Below are positions 31,904 to 40,755 of a stretch of DNA of 64,000 bases, in pieces; the stretch's first letter is position 1, and the number at the start of each line of letters is the position of its first letter. Source of the stretch: Kitasatospora sp. NBC_00458 (lineage in GTDB: Bacteria; Actinomycetota; Actinomycetes; Streptomycetales; Streptomycetaceae); assembly GCF_036013975.1 (NCBI RefSeq), contig NZ_CP107904.1, forward strand, positions 248,001 through 312,000. Reading direction: 5' to 3'. The notes under the pieces are model-generated. The model was not told the DNA's origin, did no database searches, and saw only the letters and a program-made list of their open reading frames with translations. Both the position numbers and the translations under genes were made by a program.

Positions 31904-32485
31904 ATGACGATCAGTGGGACACCTACGACCGAGATGACCTGGGCCGTTTCGGCCGCCGACGTCGGCTCCGCGGAGGCCCTGGCGTTGCTGCGGGAGTACT
32001 ACGTGGACGTCGCCAACCGGTACTACCGGCTCCACCTCGGCCGGGAGGGCACGGCGGAGGAGATCGAGACCGGGCTCGCGGACTCGCCCAGCGACGACCT
32101 CGCCCCGCCCGGCGGGGTGTTCCTGCTGGGGCGCTACGGCGGGGCGGCCGACTCCTGCGCCGGCCTGCGCGTGCTCGACGCCCGCACGGTGGAGCTGACC
32201 AGGGTGTACGTCCGCCCCGCGCGGCGCGGCACCGGCGGGGGCGCCCGGCTGCTGGCCGCCGTCGACGAGGCGGCGCGGGCACTGGGCGCCGAGCGGATCG
32301 TGCTCGACACCCGGCTCGACCTGGTCGAGGCCCGCGCGCTGTACCTGCGGAACGGGTACCGCGAGATCCCCGCGTACAACAGCGGTCCCTACTCGCAGGT
32401 CTGGTACGGCAAGGACCTCACCACCGGCCCCGCCGACGACCGGGTGCCGTCCCCGACCGCGGACGGCCCGCGTGCAGACCGTTGA
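31904..32485 (+). CDS. GNAT family N-acetyltransferase
   Basis: A 193-residue protein from ATG 31904. The core VELTRVYVRPARRGTGGGARLLAAVDEAARALGAERIVLDT is a full GNAT acetyl-CoA-binding motif, and ARALYLRNGYREIPAYN is the C-terminal GNAT signature. The N-terminal region (EALALLREYYVDVANRYYRL) is common in streptomycete GNATs. It is divergent from the disrupted HAD gene and overlaps the 2H phosphoesterase gene by 14 bp. Substrate unknown. Confidence 0.85.
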   Translation: MTISGTPTTEMTWAVSAADVGSAEALALLREYYVDVANRYYRLHLGREGTAEEIETGLADSPSDDLAPPGGVFLLGRYGGAADSCAGLRVLDARTVELTRVYVRPARRGTGGGARLLAAVDEAARALGAERIVLDTRLDLVEARALYLRNGYREIPAYNSGPYSQVWYGKDLTTGPADDRVPSPTADGPRADR

Positions 32486-32999
32486 GCTGCTCTGCGACGC
32501 GCCGTTCGACCGCGCCGTCCGCGCGGTCTGGCAGCAGTTGGCCGATGGCGGCGTGGACAGCCTCGCGCACAACACCCACCCGGGCCACCGCCCGCACCTG
32601 ACCCTGGCCGCGTGCGCCCGGATGCCCGACGGAGCGGCCGAGCGGCTCGACGGGCTCCTGCGGGACGCCCTGCCGCTGCCGGTCCGGCTGACGGGTCTGC
32701 TCTCGTTCAGCGCCCGCAGCCGGCACCGGGTGCTCAGCCGGTCGGTGGTGCCGACCGTCGACCTGATGCTGCTGCACCAGCGGGTCTGGGAGGTGCTCGA
32801 CGGCGCCGAGGAGCCGGACCGGCACTACGTTCCGGGCCGCTGGTCCCCACACCTGTCCCTCACCCGCCGCCTCACCCCCGAGGAGGTCACACTCGCGCAC
32901 ACCGTGCTCGGCCGGCTGCCCGACCTCACGGGGGCCTTCGACGCGGCCCGCAGCTTCGACTCCGGGACGCAGCAGACCCGTCCGCTGGGAGCGGGCTGA
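32472..32999 (+). CDS. 2H phosphoesterase (2'-5' RNA ligase-like)
   Basis: A 175-residue protein from GTG 32472, within the end of the GNAT gene. It has the two H-x-T/S motifs that define the 2H superfamily: HLTLA near residue 43 and HLSLT near 130. Such proteins hydrolyse or ligate 2'-5' or cyclic phosphate bonds in RNA or small nucleotides. Co-translation with the GNAT gene is likely. Confidence 0.82.
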   Translation: MQTVELLCDAPFDRAVRAVWQQLADGGVDSLAHNTHPGHRPHLTLAACARMPDGAAERLDGLLRDALPLPVRLTGLLSFSARSRHRVLSRSVVPTVDLMLLHQRVWEVLDGAEEPDRHYVPGRWSPHLSLTRRLTPEEVTLAHTVLGRLPDLTGAFDAARSFDSGTQQTRPLGAG

Positions 33000-33175
33000 G
33001 GGCCGGGCGCGCCACGCGTGACGGGGCGGTCGCGACGAGGCGGCCGTGACGGGGCGCCCGTGACCGGGCCGCCTGACCGGGCGTCCGGCGAGGCCCGCCG
33101 GGTGGTGGCGATCCGGCGACGGCGCGCCGGGCCCGACAGGCCCGCCCGGGCCGGCGGCGGAGCCGTGGCGCGCCG

Positions 33176-34069
33176 TCAGGGGGCGGTCGCGGCCAGGGCC
33201 TCCGCCAGCTCGGCGGCGTCGGGCGGGTTGGCGCCGGGGCGGGCGACCGTCAGGGCCGCCGCCGCGGCCGCCCGGGTCAGCGCCTCGTCGAGGCCGGCGC
33301 CGCCGTGGCGGGCGTGGAGCAGCGCGGCCATGAAGGAGTCGCCCGCCCCTACGGTGTCGGCGACCTCGACGGCTCGGGCCGGCACCTCGACGCGGCGGCC
33401 GTCCGCGGTGAGCGCGAAGGCGCCGTCGGGTCCGCGGGTGACCGCGACGGTGGCCGGGCCGAGGCCGAGCCAGTGGCGGGCCGCCTCCTCGGGGTCCCGG
33501 CCCGGGTAGAGCCAGCCGAGGTCCTCGTCGCTGGCCTTGACGAGATCGCTGAGCGCCACGCACCGCTCGACCCGGCGGACGGCGTCGGCCCGGTCGCCGA
33601 GCAGCGCGGGGCGGACGTTCGGGTCGTAGCTGACGCCCGCCCGGCCGCGCCACCGCTCGACCAGCGCGAGTACGGCGGCCGCGCCGGGCTCGGTCACCGC
33701 CGCGATGGAGCCGATGTGCAGGTGGCCGGGCGGGTGCGGGAGCTCGCCGGCCGGGAGGGTCCAGTCGATGTCGAAGGTGTAGCGGGCCCGCCCCTCCCCG
33801 TCGATCCCGACCACCGCCGAGGGGGTGCGCACGCCCCCGGCCGGACCGGTGAGGACGGTGACGCCGGCCGACTCCAGGTGGGCGCGGATCAGCCGCCCGT
33901 ACGGGTCGTCGCCGAGCTGGGTCAGCAGGGCGGTCGGCGTTCCGAGCCGGGCCAGTCCGTACGCGACGTTGGCCGGGCTGCCGCCGGGGTGGACGGTGTC
34001 GGGCGCGCCGTCGGTGCGGACGACGTCGGCGACGCACTCGCCGATCACCACGAACTGGGGGCTGGTCAC
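33176..34069 (-). CDS. PfkB family carbohydrate kinase (fructokinase-like)
   Basis: A 297-residue protein from GTG 34069, with AGGAG 6 bp upstream. HPGGSPANVAYGLARLG is the N-terminal PfkB signature; DTVGAGDSFMAALL holds the anion hole and catalytic Asp; VKASDEDLGWLYPG and VAVTRGPDGAF are the ATP-side segments. It should phosphorylate a sugar or nucleoside with ATP; fructose is the commonest substrate for this subfamily but is not proven here. A 34-bp perfect palindrome lies about 210 bp upstream. Confidence 0.9.
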   Translation of the reverse strand: MTSPQFVVIGECVADVVRTDGAPDTVHPGGSPANVAYGLARLGTPTALLTQLGDDPYGRLIRAHLESAGVTVLTGPAGGVRTPSAVVGIDGEGRARYTFDIDWTLPAGELPHPPGHLHIGSIAAVTEPGAAAVLALVERWRGRAGVSYDPNVRPALLGDRADAVRRVERCVALSDLVKASDEDLGWLYPGRDPEEAARHWLGLGPATVAVTRGPDGAFALTADGRRVEVPARAVEVADTVGAGDSFMAALLHARHGGAGLDEALTRAAAAAALTVARPGANPPDAAELAEALAATAP

Positions 34070-34277
34070 GGGCTGCTCCTGCCGGTCCGGTGCACCGGCG
34101 GGGCTGCGGGCGGCCGGCGCGGCTGCCCAGCCTACGAGGTGGTGGACGCGTACGGCCGGTGCGTACGGCCGCTGCGCACAACGGGGGCAGCACGGCGGGG
34201 GCACTGCGGCGGGGGCGTCCGTACGGCGCCCGGAGCGGGTGCGGGCGCGCGGCACGGGTGCGACCGTAGGCATGAGT

Positions 34278-34311
34278 ACGGCCGCCGGACCTGGCCAGGT
34301 CCGGCGGCCGT
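34278..34311. promoter_or_regulatory. 34-bp perfect palindrome in a divergent promoter region
   Basis: 17-bp arms meet without a spacer (ACGGCCGCCGGACCTGG and its complement). It sits between the divergently transcribed PfkB kinase and M1 peptidase genes, so it is not placed like a simple 3' terminator of either. Confidence 0.65.
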
Positions 34312-34556
34312 GGCCCCTCCCGTCAGGGGGTGGAGCTCTTCGAACCTATGACACTGCGCAGCCGCTCGGCTACCACGGTGGTCCGTCCGGGGGACGGCCG
34401 CGTGTCGCGCGGCTCCGTCGGGGCCTCCGGGATCGGCCGGAACCGGGCGGGGTTGTCGGACCCCTCTGCTACGTTCCGTGTCGGTAGGGTCGCGCTGCGG
34501 AACCGGGTGTGCCCGGTCCGTGCTGCGGGCCGAACGACACGAGAGAGGTGATCGCC

Positions 34557-36098
34557 TTGTCCAGGTACCGCTCCGTCCTCGCCGCCGCGCTCGCTGCGGC
34601 GCTGCTCGCCCTGGCCCCGCCGGTCCCGGCCGCCGCGGAGCCGGGCGCCGGCCCGGGGGCGGGTACGGACGTGGGCCCCGGCACGGGGGGCGGCACCGGG
34701 GACCCGGTGTTCCCCGGGCTCGGCACGACCGACTACGACGCGCTCGCCTACGACCTCGCCTTCACGTACCGGGCCGACACCCGCACCGTGGACGGCACCA
34801 CCGTGCTGACCGCCCGGGCGCTCACCGCACTGCGCGCCCTGGAGCTGGACGCCCTGGGGCTGGACGTGCGCTCCGTCCGGGTCGACGGCCGGCCCGCGCA
34901 GTTCCGGGAGCACGACGAGAAGCTCACCGTGGTGCCCGCCCGGCCGGTGCGGCGCGGCGCCGCGCTGCGGGTGGAGGTCGCGTACACGGCCGACCCGCGC
35001 GGCGCGCTGCCGCACACCGGCTGGGTGGTGACGCCCGACGGCTTCGCGGTGGCCGGTCAGCCGGACGGTGCGCACACCGTCTTCCCGTGCAACGACCGCC
35101 CGGGCGACAAGGCCCGCTTCGCCGTCGCCGTCACCGCGCCGGACGGGCTGTTCGGGGTGGCCAACGGCCTGCTCACCGCCACCGAGAAGCACTCCGACGG
35201 CTCCACCACCCGGCGGTACGCGTCGCGCGAGCCGATGGCGACCGAGCTGGTCCAGGTGTCGGTGGGCCGGTACACGGTGCGCGAGAGCCGCGGACCGGGC
35301 GGGATCCCGCTGCGGGACGTCGTCCCCACCGAGCGCGCCGCCGCCCTGGAGCCCGCCCTGGCGCTGACCCCCGGGCAGCTGGCCTGGGTCGAGGGGCACC
35401 TCGGCCGCTTCCCCTTCGAGACGTACGGGCTGCTGCCCGCCGACACCGACGACCCGGCGGCGTTCGACTTCACCGGCCTGGAGACCCAGACGCTCACGCT
35501 CTACAAGCCGAACTTCCTCCGTCAGCCCGAGAACCTGATCGGCTCGCACATGGTGCACGAGCTGGTGCACTCCTGGTTCGGCAACAGCGTCACCCCGGGC
35601 GCCTGGGCCGACCTCTGGCTGAACGAGGGCCACGCCGACTTCTACGGCCTGATGTACCGCTACGAGCGGGGGTGGCCGGACTCCTCCGGCTTCACCGACC
35701 TGACGGCCCGGATGCGGGCCGTGTACGCCAAGGGCGACCAGTGGCGCCGCGACTCCGGGCCGGTCGCCGCGCCGACCGCCGCCAACCTGTTCGACAGCCA
35801 GCGGTACACGGGCGGCGCGCTGGTGCTGTTCGCCCTGCGGGAGCGGGTCGGCGCCCAGGTCTTCGACCGGATCGAGCGGGCCTTCCTGGAGCGGTACCGG
35901 AACGGCAGCGCCACGACCGCCGACTTCCTGCGCACCGCCGACGAGGTCTCGGGGCAGCGGCTGAGCGGGTTCCTGACGGAGTGGCTGTACGGGGAGAAGA
36001 CGCCGCCGATGCCGGGCCACCCGGACTGGACGGTGGACCAGGTGGATCGCGCCGCCCTGCGGGCCGCCGACGTGCCGCAGGGCTCCGGAACGCTCTGA
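34557..36098 (+). CDS. Secreted M1 family metallopeptidase
   Basis: About 513 residues from TTG 34557 after GAGAGG; GTG 34548 is an alternative. A signal peptide (SVLAAALAAALLALAPPVPAAAE) and Gly-rich spacer lead to an aminopeptidase N-type beta domain and the zinc site HELVHSWFGN...LNEGHADFY (HExxH-18-E), near residues 338-361. The usual GAMEN substrate motif is replaced by GLETQTL. A C-terminal stretch (RYTGGALVLFALRERVG, FLTEWLYGEKTPPMPGHP) is typical of streptomycete secreted M1 enzymes. It should cleave N-terminal residues from extracellular peptides. Confidence 0.88.
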   Translation: MSRYRSVLAAALAAALLALAPPVPAAAEPGAGPGAGTDVGPGTGGGTGDPVFPGLGTTDYDALAYDLAFTYRADTRTVDGTTVLTARALTALRALELDALGLDVRSVRVDGRPAQFREHDEKLTVVPARPVRRGAALRVEVAYTADPRGALPHTGWVVTPDGFAVAGQPDGAHTVFPCNDRPGDKARFAVAVTAPDGLFGVANGLLTATEKHSDGSTTRRYASREPMATELVQVSVGRYTVRESRGPGGIPLRDVVPTERAAALEPALALTPGQLAWVEGHLGRFPFETYGLLPADTDDPAAFDFTGLETQTLTLYKPNFLRQPENLIGSHMVHELVHSWFGNSVTPGAWADLWLNEGHADFYGLMYRYERGWPDSSGFTDLTARMRAVYAKGDQWRRDSGPVAAPTAANLFDSQRYTGGALVLFALRERVGAQVFDRIERAFLERYRNGSATTADFLRTADEVSGQRLSGFLTEWLYGEKTPPMPGHPDWTVDQVDRAALRAADVPQGSGTL

Positions 36099-36796
36099 CC
36101 GCTCCACCCCGGGCGGCCCCGGCCGCAGGGACCAGCCGCAGGGACCGGCCTCGCGTACCGGCCGCAGGGACCGACCCGGTCCACCGACCGGGTCGGCCGA
36201 CCCGACGCGCCGGGTCGGTGCGCCCGGGCGCCGTCCGCGCGCCCCTGGACGGCCCCCGCGCAGGGGCGGATCGTGGTGCCCACGGCCCGCCCGCCGCCCG
36301 GCCGAGTCCCGGCCGGCTCGCGGGCCGTCCACCGTTGTGTGCCGGTGCCTCAGGCCCGGCTCCGGTCCCCCGGCCCTGGTCCCCGGCACCGGCCGAGTCC
36401 GGCCGCCCCTGGGACGAGCCGTCGGACGCATCCGGGCTGCGGGACGGATGGCGGCCCCCGGGGGGCCGGGCCCGCCCGAGTCGCCCCCGCCCCGTCCCGC
36501 CCCGAACCGCCCGGCCGTGCTGGGCGGAGGGCCCCGCCCGGTCCGCACCGCGCCTGCCCGGCCGCGCCAGCCCGCCGCGGTGCCGGAGGTCCGGCCGGAT
36601 GCCGGAAAGTCACCCCCGGAAGGCAACCGAAATCGGTCCCCGGCGCGTTCAGCAGCCGTGAGAACGACAGCGAGGACACGGCGGCCCCGGCCGACCGGCA
36701 GGACCTCCGCCGCCGACACGGCGGCGAGGACTACGGACACGACAACGGACACGACGACGGACACGACGGCGGGAACGGCATGGCGGGGGCGGCAGG
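36099..36796. other. Intergenic stretch, no gene seen
   Basis: About 700 bp, very GC-rich with imperfect repeats of CAGGGACC-type units at 36125-36175. Immediately before the sigma factor gene a 12-bp unit (NNACGGACACGA) is repeated three times (36731-36766). A sigma-gene promoter is expected in the last 200 bp but I cannot define it. Confidence 0.4.
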
Positions 36797-37318
36797 ATGA
36801 GGGACGCGACACCGGACTTCGAGGAGTTCGTCGCCGCCCGCAGCCCACGGCTGCTCCGGATGGCGTGGCTGCTCACGGGCGACCCGCACCTGGCCGAGGA
36901 CCTGTTGCAGACCGCCCTGGCCAAGGTCTGGCCACGCTGGGACCAGATCTCCATCGACCGGCCCGAGGCGTACGTCCGACGGGTGCTGGTGAACTCGCAC
37001 GTCTCCTGGTGGCGCCGCCGCTGGCACGGGGAACTGCCGCACGACCGGCTGCCCGAACCGCCGGTCGACGCGGACCCGTTCGAGGACGTGGTGGTCGGCC
37101 AGGTGGTGGCCGCCGCGGTCCGGGCACTGCCGCCGCGCCAGCGGGCCGCCGTGGTCCTGCGCTTCTTCGAGGACCTCAGTGTGGAGGAGACCGCCGAGGC
37201 GCTGGGCTGCACCGCGGGCACGGTCAAGAGCCAGACGCACCGCGCCCTGGTGGCCCTGCGGGGCAAACTGCCGACCCGCGAGCTGCTGATGCACGGAGGA
37301 CACCGTGACGGGGCGTGA
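36797..37318 (+). CDS. ECF sigma factor (SigE family of streptomycetes)
   Basis: A 173-residue protein from ATG 36797. FEEFVAARSPRLLRMAWLLTGDPHLAEDLLQTALAKVW is sigma region 2, and LPPRQRAAVVLRFFEDLSVEETAEALGCTAGTVKSQTHRAL is region 4 with its helix-turn-helix. This is the common SigE/ECF-type factor that usually answers to a membrane partner. The following gene overlaps by 14 bp and encodes a protein with one membrane segment, the likely partner. Confidence 0.92.
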   Translation: MRDATPDFEEFVAARSPRLLRMAWLLTGDPHLAEDLLQTALAKVWPRWDQISIDRPEAYVRRVLVNSHVSWWRRRWHGELPHDRLPEPPVDADPFEDVVVGQVVAAAVRALPPRQRAAVVLRFFEDLSVEETAEALGCTAGTVKSQTHRALVALRGKLPTRELLMHGGHRDGA

Positions 37319-38171
37319 GTCCGGCCCGGACTACGGCAGGCCGCCGGCGCCCGGGGTCGAGGACGAGGACGAGCTGCGGATCCTGCTCCAGCTGGCCGCC
37401 CCCCATCTCGCGGCACCCGACGACCGGATGGACCGGATCCGCGAGCGCGCGGCCCGCACCCGGCGGCGGCGCCGGACCGCCGCCCTCGCGGCCGGGCTGG
37501 CCACCGGGCTGACGGCCGCGGTGCTGGCCGCCGCACCCGCCCTGGCACCGAGCCCCTCGGGGACGGCGCTGGCTCCCGGCTCCGCAGGCCCGGCCGCGCC
37601 CGGCGGGGCGCCGTCGAACGCGTCGCCCAGCCCCACGCCGGACCGCACCACCGGGTCGGAGACCGGCGGGCCGGTCCGGTTCCCCGACCTGGGCGGGGTC
37701 ATCGTCGACATCCCGCCCGACTGGTACCGGCTGTCGGTGCCCGGCACGAACCGCAGGGACGGCACCGCCGCCTTCGGTTACGCCGCCGGCCAGCCGATCG
37801 TCCCCGAGGCGGGCTGCCCGATCCGGAACGGAACGCGGGACCGGTTCTGCCTCGCCTCCGGGAGCTTGGAGGACGGCGGGGCCCTGGTCGGCCTCACGCT
37901 CGTACGCGATCCGGCCCTGGCGGGCAAACAGGCCGGCCAGGCGATCGATCTCACGGAGGCCCCGCTGGAGAAGTCCTGCCTCGTGCAGGGGGGCACCAGT
38001 GCGTTCCGCGGGTACCGGACGGTGGTGGTGGACTCCCGGCCGACGGTCGTCGAGCTGACGGCCTGCATGCGCAGGCCGTCCGAGGAGACCGTGTTCGTGG
38101 TGGACCGGATCCTCGGCTCGGTCCGGCTGAGCGGCGCGGCCGCGGACGCCCCGACGACGGCTCCGGAGTGA
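37305..38171 (+). CDS. Membrane protein, probable sigma-factor partner
   Basis: A 288-residue protein from GTG 37305 inside the sigma gene. An N-terminal cytoplasmic segment (LLQLAAPHLAAPDDRMDRIRERAARTRRRRR) precedes one transmembrane helix (TAALAAGLATGLTAAVLAAAPAL, about 59-82), then an extracellular part with a Pro/Ser-rich linker and several Cys. This is the layout of streptomycete proteins co-transcribed with SigE-type factors. No zinc-type anti-sigma motif is visible, so an anti-sigma function is inferred from position. Confidence 0.78.
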   Translation: MTGRESGPDYGRPPAPGVEDEDELRILLQLAAPHLAAPDDRMDRIRERAARTRRRRRTAALAAGLATGLTAAVLAAAPALAPSPSGTALAPGSAGPAAPGGAPSNASPSPTPDRTTGSETGGPVRFPDLGGVIVDIPPDWYRLSVPGTNRRDGTAAFGYAAGQPIVPEAGCPIRNGTRDRFCLASGSLEDGGALVGLTLVRDPALAGKQAGQAIDLTEAPLEKSCLVQGGTSAFRGYRTVVVDSRPTVVELTACMRRPSEETVFVVDRILGSVRLSGAAADAPTTAPE

Positions 38172-38540
38172 CGGCGGGCCGGGACTCCCCGGCCCGCTCG
38201 TTGCGGCGGCGTGGCCGGCGCGCACTCCACCGGCTGCTGCCCGCCGCTCCGGTCCCGCCCGGTCCCGGCAGGTCCCGGGCAGCGGCCGACCGCGTCCGGC
38301 GACACCCGTGAGGGGACCGCCGTGAGGGGACAGCCTTGAGGGGACCGCCGACGGCGGGCGCAGCGGCACGCCCGGTGGCACCGGCGACCGGGCGCGGTGC
38401 CGGCGACGGGGCCGGCCGGCGGGCCTTCCGACGGCTCGGTCGGCTCCGGGACGCTTCCGGGCCCTGCCGGGGGCGCGAGGCGCGACCCGGACACGACCGC
38501 CGGGCCGTAACCCGAGTGGCGCAGCGTCGTTGGACGGGGC

Positions 38541-38789
38541 ATGAAGAAGCGCAGCATGCTCGCCGTCGCCTCGCTCGCCGTGGGCGTCGTGGCCTCCCTG
38601 ACCGCTCCCAGCGCCCACGCCTCCGCGGTCGGCGGCCAGGGCGACCTCACCGGGCCGCTCCAGGGCAGCGTGCCGGCCACGGTCCCGGACGCCCTCCCGG
38701 GCCAGGTCGGGGACGCCGGCGGCGTCGTCGGCGACGCGACCGGGTACGTGACGGGGCAGGCGCCCGGGCTGGTCGGACTGTCGTCCTGA
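38541..38789 (+). CDS. Small secreted protein
   Basis: An 82-residue protein from ATG 38541. A classical signal peptide (MKKRSMLAVASLAVGVVASL, then APSAHAS) releases a mature region of about 54 residues rich in Gly, Val and Pro (PDALPGQVGDAGGVVGDATGY). It has no Cys, so it is not a chaplin. Small secreted proteins of this kind are common in streptomycetes with no assigned function. Confidence 0.7.
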   Translation: MKKRSMLAVASLAVGVVASLTAPSAHASAVGGQGDLTGPLQGSVPATVPDALPGQVGDAGGVVGDATGYVTGQAPGLVGLSS

Positions 38790-38890
38790 CGGCCCTGGGC
38801 CGAGCCACCGGCGCGCCGTGGTGAGGGTCGGCGCCGGTGGGCGCCGGTCCGGTCCGGGGCCGATGAGGGTCGGCGCCGGTCCGGTGGGGG

Positions 38891-40540
38891 TCAGCCGAGC
38901 GGGGCGCCGAGGTCCTGGGTCCAGTAGAGGCCGGCTGGTCCGGTGGCCACGCCGATGCCGACGTCCTTGAAGGCGCAGTCGAGCATGTTCGACTGGTGGA
39001 TGCCCCCGTCCATCCAGCGGGAGAAGACCACGGCGGGGGCGGTCGGCCCCCGGTCGAGGTTCTCGCCCCACTGCGACCAGCGGTAGCCGGCCGCGCCGAG
39101 CCGGGAGTCGGCACGGGTGCCGTCCGGGCTGGTGTGGTCGAAGAACCCGCGCGCCACCATGTCCTCGGCGTGCTTCTGGGCGGCCGCGTGCAGCTTCGGG
39201 TCGATCCGCAGCGGGCCGCAGCCGGTCCTGGCGCGCTCGGCGTTGACCAGGTCCACCAACTGGCGCTCCAGGCTGGGCGGCGGGCCGGCCTGGCGACTGG
39301 GGCTCGGGGTCGGGGTGGCCGCCGGGGTGCTCGGTGCGGGCGGCTCGGCGGGCGCGGACGCGAGGGTGACCACGACCGTCGGTGACGGGGCCGTGGTCGG
39401 GGTCTCGGGCTCGGGTGCGGGCGGCGCCGGTATCGCGGCGGCCGACGGGGTGTCGGGAGCGGCGGCCGGAGTGGTCGGTTCGGGTGCGGTCTCCCCGGGC
39501 TGCGGATGGTGGGGCCAGACCATCGCGAGCGTGGCCGCCGCCAGCACGGCGGCCGTCCCGCCCGCCAGGACGGTCTTGCGGCGGGCGAACTCGGCCCAGC
39601 CGCCCGTTCCCCCCGCGGGGTCGGCCGGAGGCGTGCCCGTCCCGCCGGGCGAGGCCGCGCCGGGAGCCGAGCCGCCTCCGGCACCCGCCCCGCCCGCGGC
39701 TGCCCCGGAGGACGCGGCGGAGGAGTTGGCCGCGGCGGTCGCGGCCTGGAGGGCCAGTCCGGTCGGCGTGTCCATCGGCACGGGCACCAGCGCCAGCCCG
39801 GCCAGCAGTCCCTCGGCCGGGAACAGGTCGCGGCCCAGCCCGTCGCAGGAGGCGCAGGACCGGATGTGCCGGGCGATCCGCTTGCGCCAGACGGAGTCGG
39901 GTGCACCGTCCCACCCGGCGGTGAGTTCGGCCAGCTCGGGGCAGCGCGGGTAGGCGGTCAGCGCACGGACCACCACCCGGCCCGCCTCCAGCTGCTTCTT
40001 CATCCGCTGCACCCGGACGGCGGCGTGCTGGGGCGTCAGGTCGAGCGCCTCGGCGAGTTCGGCGCGGGTGAGGTCGCCGCACGCCTCCAGCCACCAGAGG
40101 GCGAGCAGTTCCTGGTCGTCCGCGTCCAGCCAGCGGGTGGCCTCGGCGACCTCCCGGCGCTGGCCGGAGAGGCCGAGGCGGAGGATGGTCAGGTCGGTGA
40201 AGTCCGCGCGGGGGTCGGCCAGCTCCCAGGTCTCGTCGAGGCCGCCGACGGCTGCCTGCTGCTGACCGGTCGACCGCCGGCGGACCTGGTTCATGGTGAT
40301 CGCGACCAGCCAGGACCGGAACGCCTCGGGGTCGCGCAGCCCGTCCAGTCCGTCGAGGGCCCGGATCATCGTCTCCTGCGCGACGTCGTCCACGTCGGCA
40401 TGGCCGTTCAGCGCCCGGCCTGCGACGTTGTAGACCAGCGGGAGCCAGGCGGCGACCAGCGCCTCCCGCGCCTGCGGGTCGCCCGCCTGGGCCGCGAGCA
40501 CCAGGGTCGTCCCGGTCCTGCTCTGCACGTCAACGTTCAT
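38891..40540 (-). CDS. ECF sigma factor fused to ZAS-like motif, TM helix and CAP domain
   Basis: A 549-residue protein from ATG 40540 (GGAG upstream). Order: sigma region 2 (about 20-90; DVDDVAQETMIRALDGL), region 4 (about 140-190; LTRAELAEALDLTPQHAAVRVQRMK), a zinc anti-sigma-like motif HIRSCASC near 225-232, a membrane helix near 320-341 (VLAGGTAAVLAAATLAMVW), a long Pro/Ala/Thr-rich linker and a C-terminal CAP/SCP domain (about 421-549; LVNAERARTGCGPL, HAEDMVARGFFDH, GYRWSQWGENL). The CAP part must lie outside the cell, the sigma part inside. This suggests a single-chain membrane-anchored sigma regulator. ECF groups with C-terminal extensions are known; the CAP fusion is unusual to me. 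Confidence 0.88.
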   Translation of the reverse strand: MNVDVQSRTGTTLVLAAQAGDPQAREALVAAWLPLVYNVAGRALNGHADVDDVAQETMIRALDGLDGLRDPEAFRSWLVAITMNQVRRRSTGQQQAAVGGLDETWELADPRADFTDLTILRLGLSGQRREVAEATRWLDADDQELLALWWLEACGDLTRAELAEALDLTPQHAAVRVQRMKKQLEAGRVVVRALTAYPRCPELAELTAGWDGAPDSVWRKRIARHIRSCASCDGLGRDLFPAEGLLAGLALVPVPMDTPTGLALQAATAAANSSAASSGAAAGGAGAGGGSAPGAASPGGTGTPPADPAGGTGGWAEFARRKTVLAGGTAAVLAAATLAMVWPHHPQPGETAPEPTTPAAAPDTPSAAAIPAPPAPEPETPTTAPSPTVVVTLASAPAEPPAPSTPAATPTPSPSRQAGPPPSLERQLVDLVNAERARTGCGPLRIDPKLHAAAQKHAEDMVARGFFDHTSPDGTRADSRLGAAGYRWSQWGENLDRGPTAPAVVFSRWMDGGIHQSNMLDCAFKDVGIGVATGPAGLYWTQDLGAPLG

Positions 40541-40586
40541 GGGTCCGCACTCCGTCTTGCTGTCGTCCGTCCGCCGTTGCCTCCTC

Positions 40587-40616
40587 GGAGACCTCTGGGG
40601 AGTGCTCAGATAACAA
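40587..40616 (-). promoter_or_regulatory. Bipartite promoter-like motif upstream of the sigma-CAP gene
   Basis: On the minus strand TTGTTATC, 14 bp, then AGGTCTCC, ending 46 bp before the start codon. The identical pair with identical spacing precedes the neighbouring CAP gene. Confidence 0.65.
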
Positions 40617-40755
40617 CAATTCGCGCGGATTCGGAAAACCCGAGGTCAGCGGGGGTGTTCTCGGCGGCCGGTCCCGGCCCGGGGAGGAGCCGGAACCGGG
40701 GCCGGAACCGGGGCCGGAGCGGGGACCGGAGCCGGCCCCGGACCAGGGCCCGGGG

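Noticed and set aside
36337..37308. 323-codon plus-strand frame over the sigma factor gene
   Set aside because: Out of frame with the ECF motifs and without a ribosome site; GC shadow.
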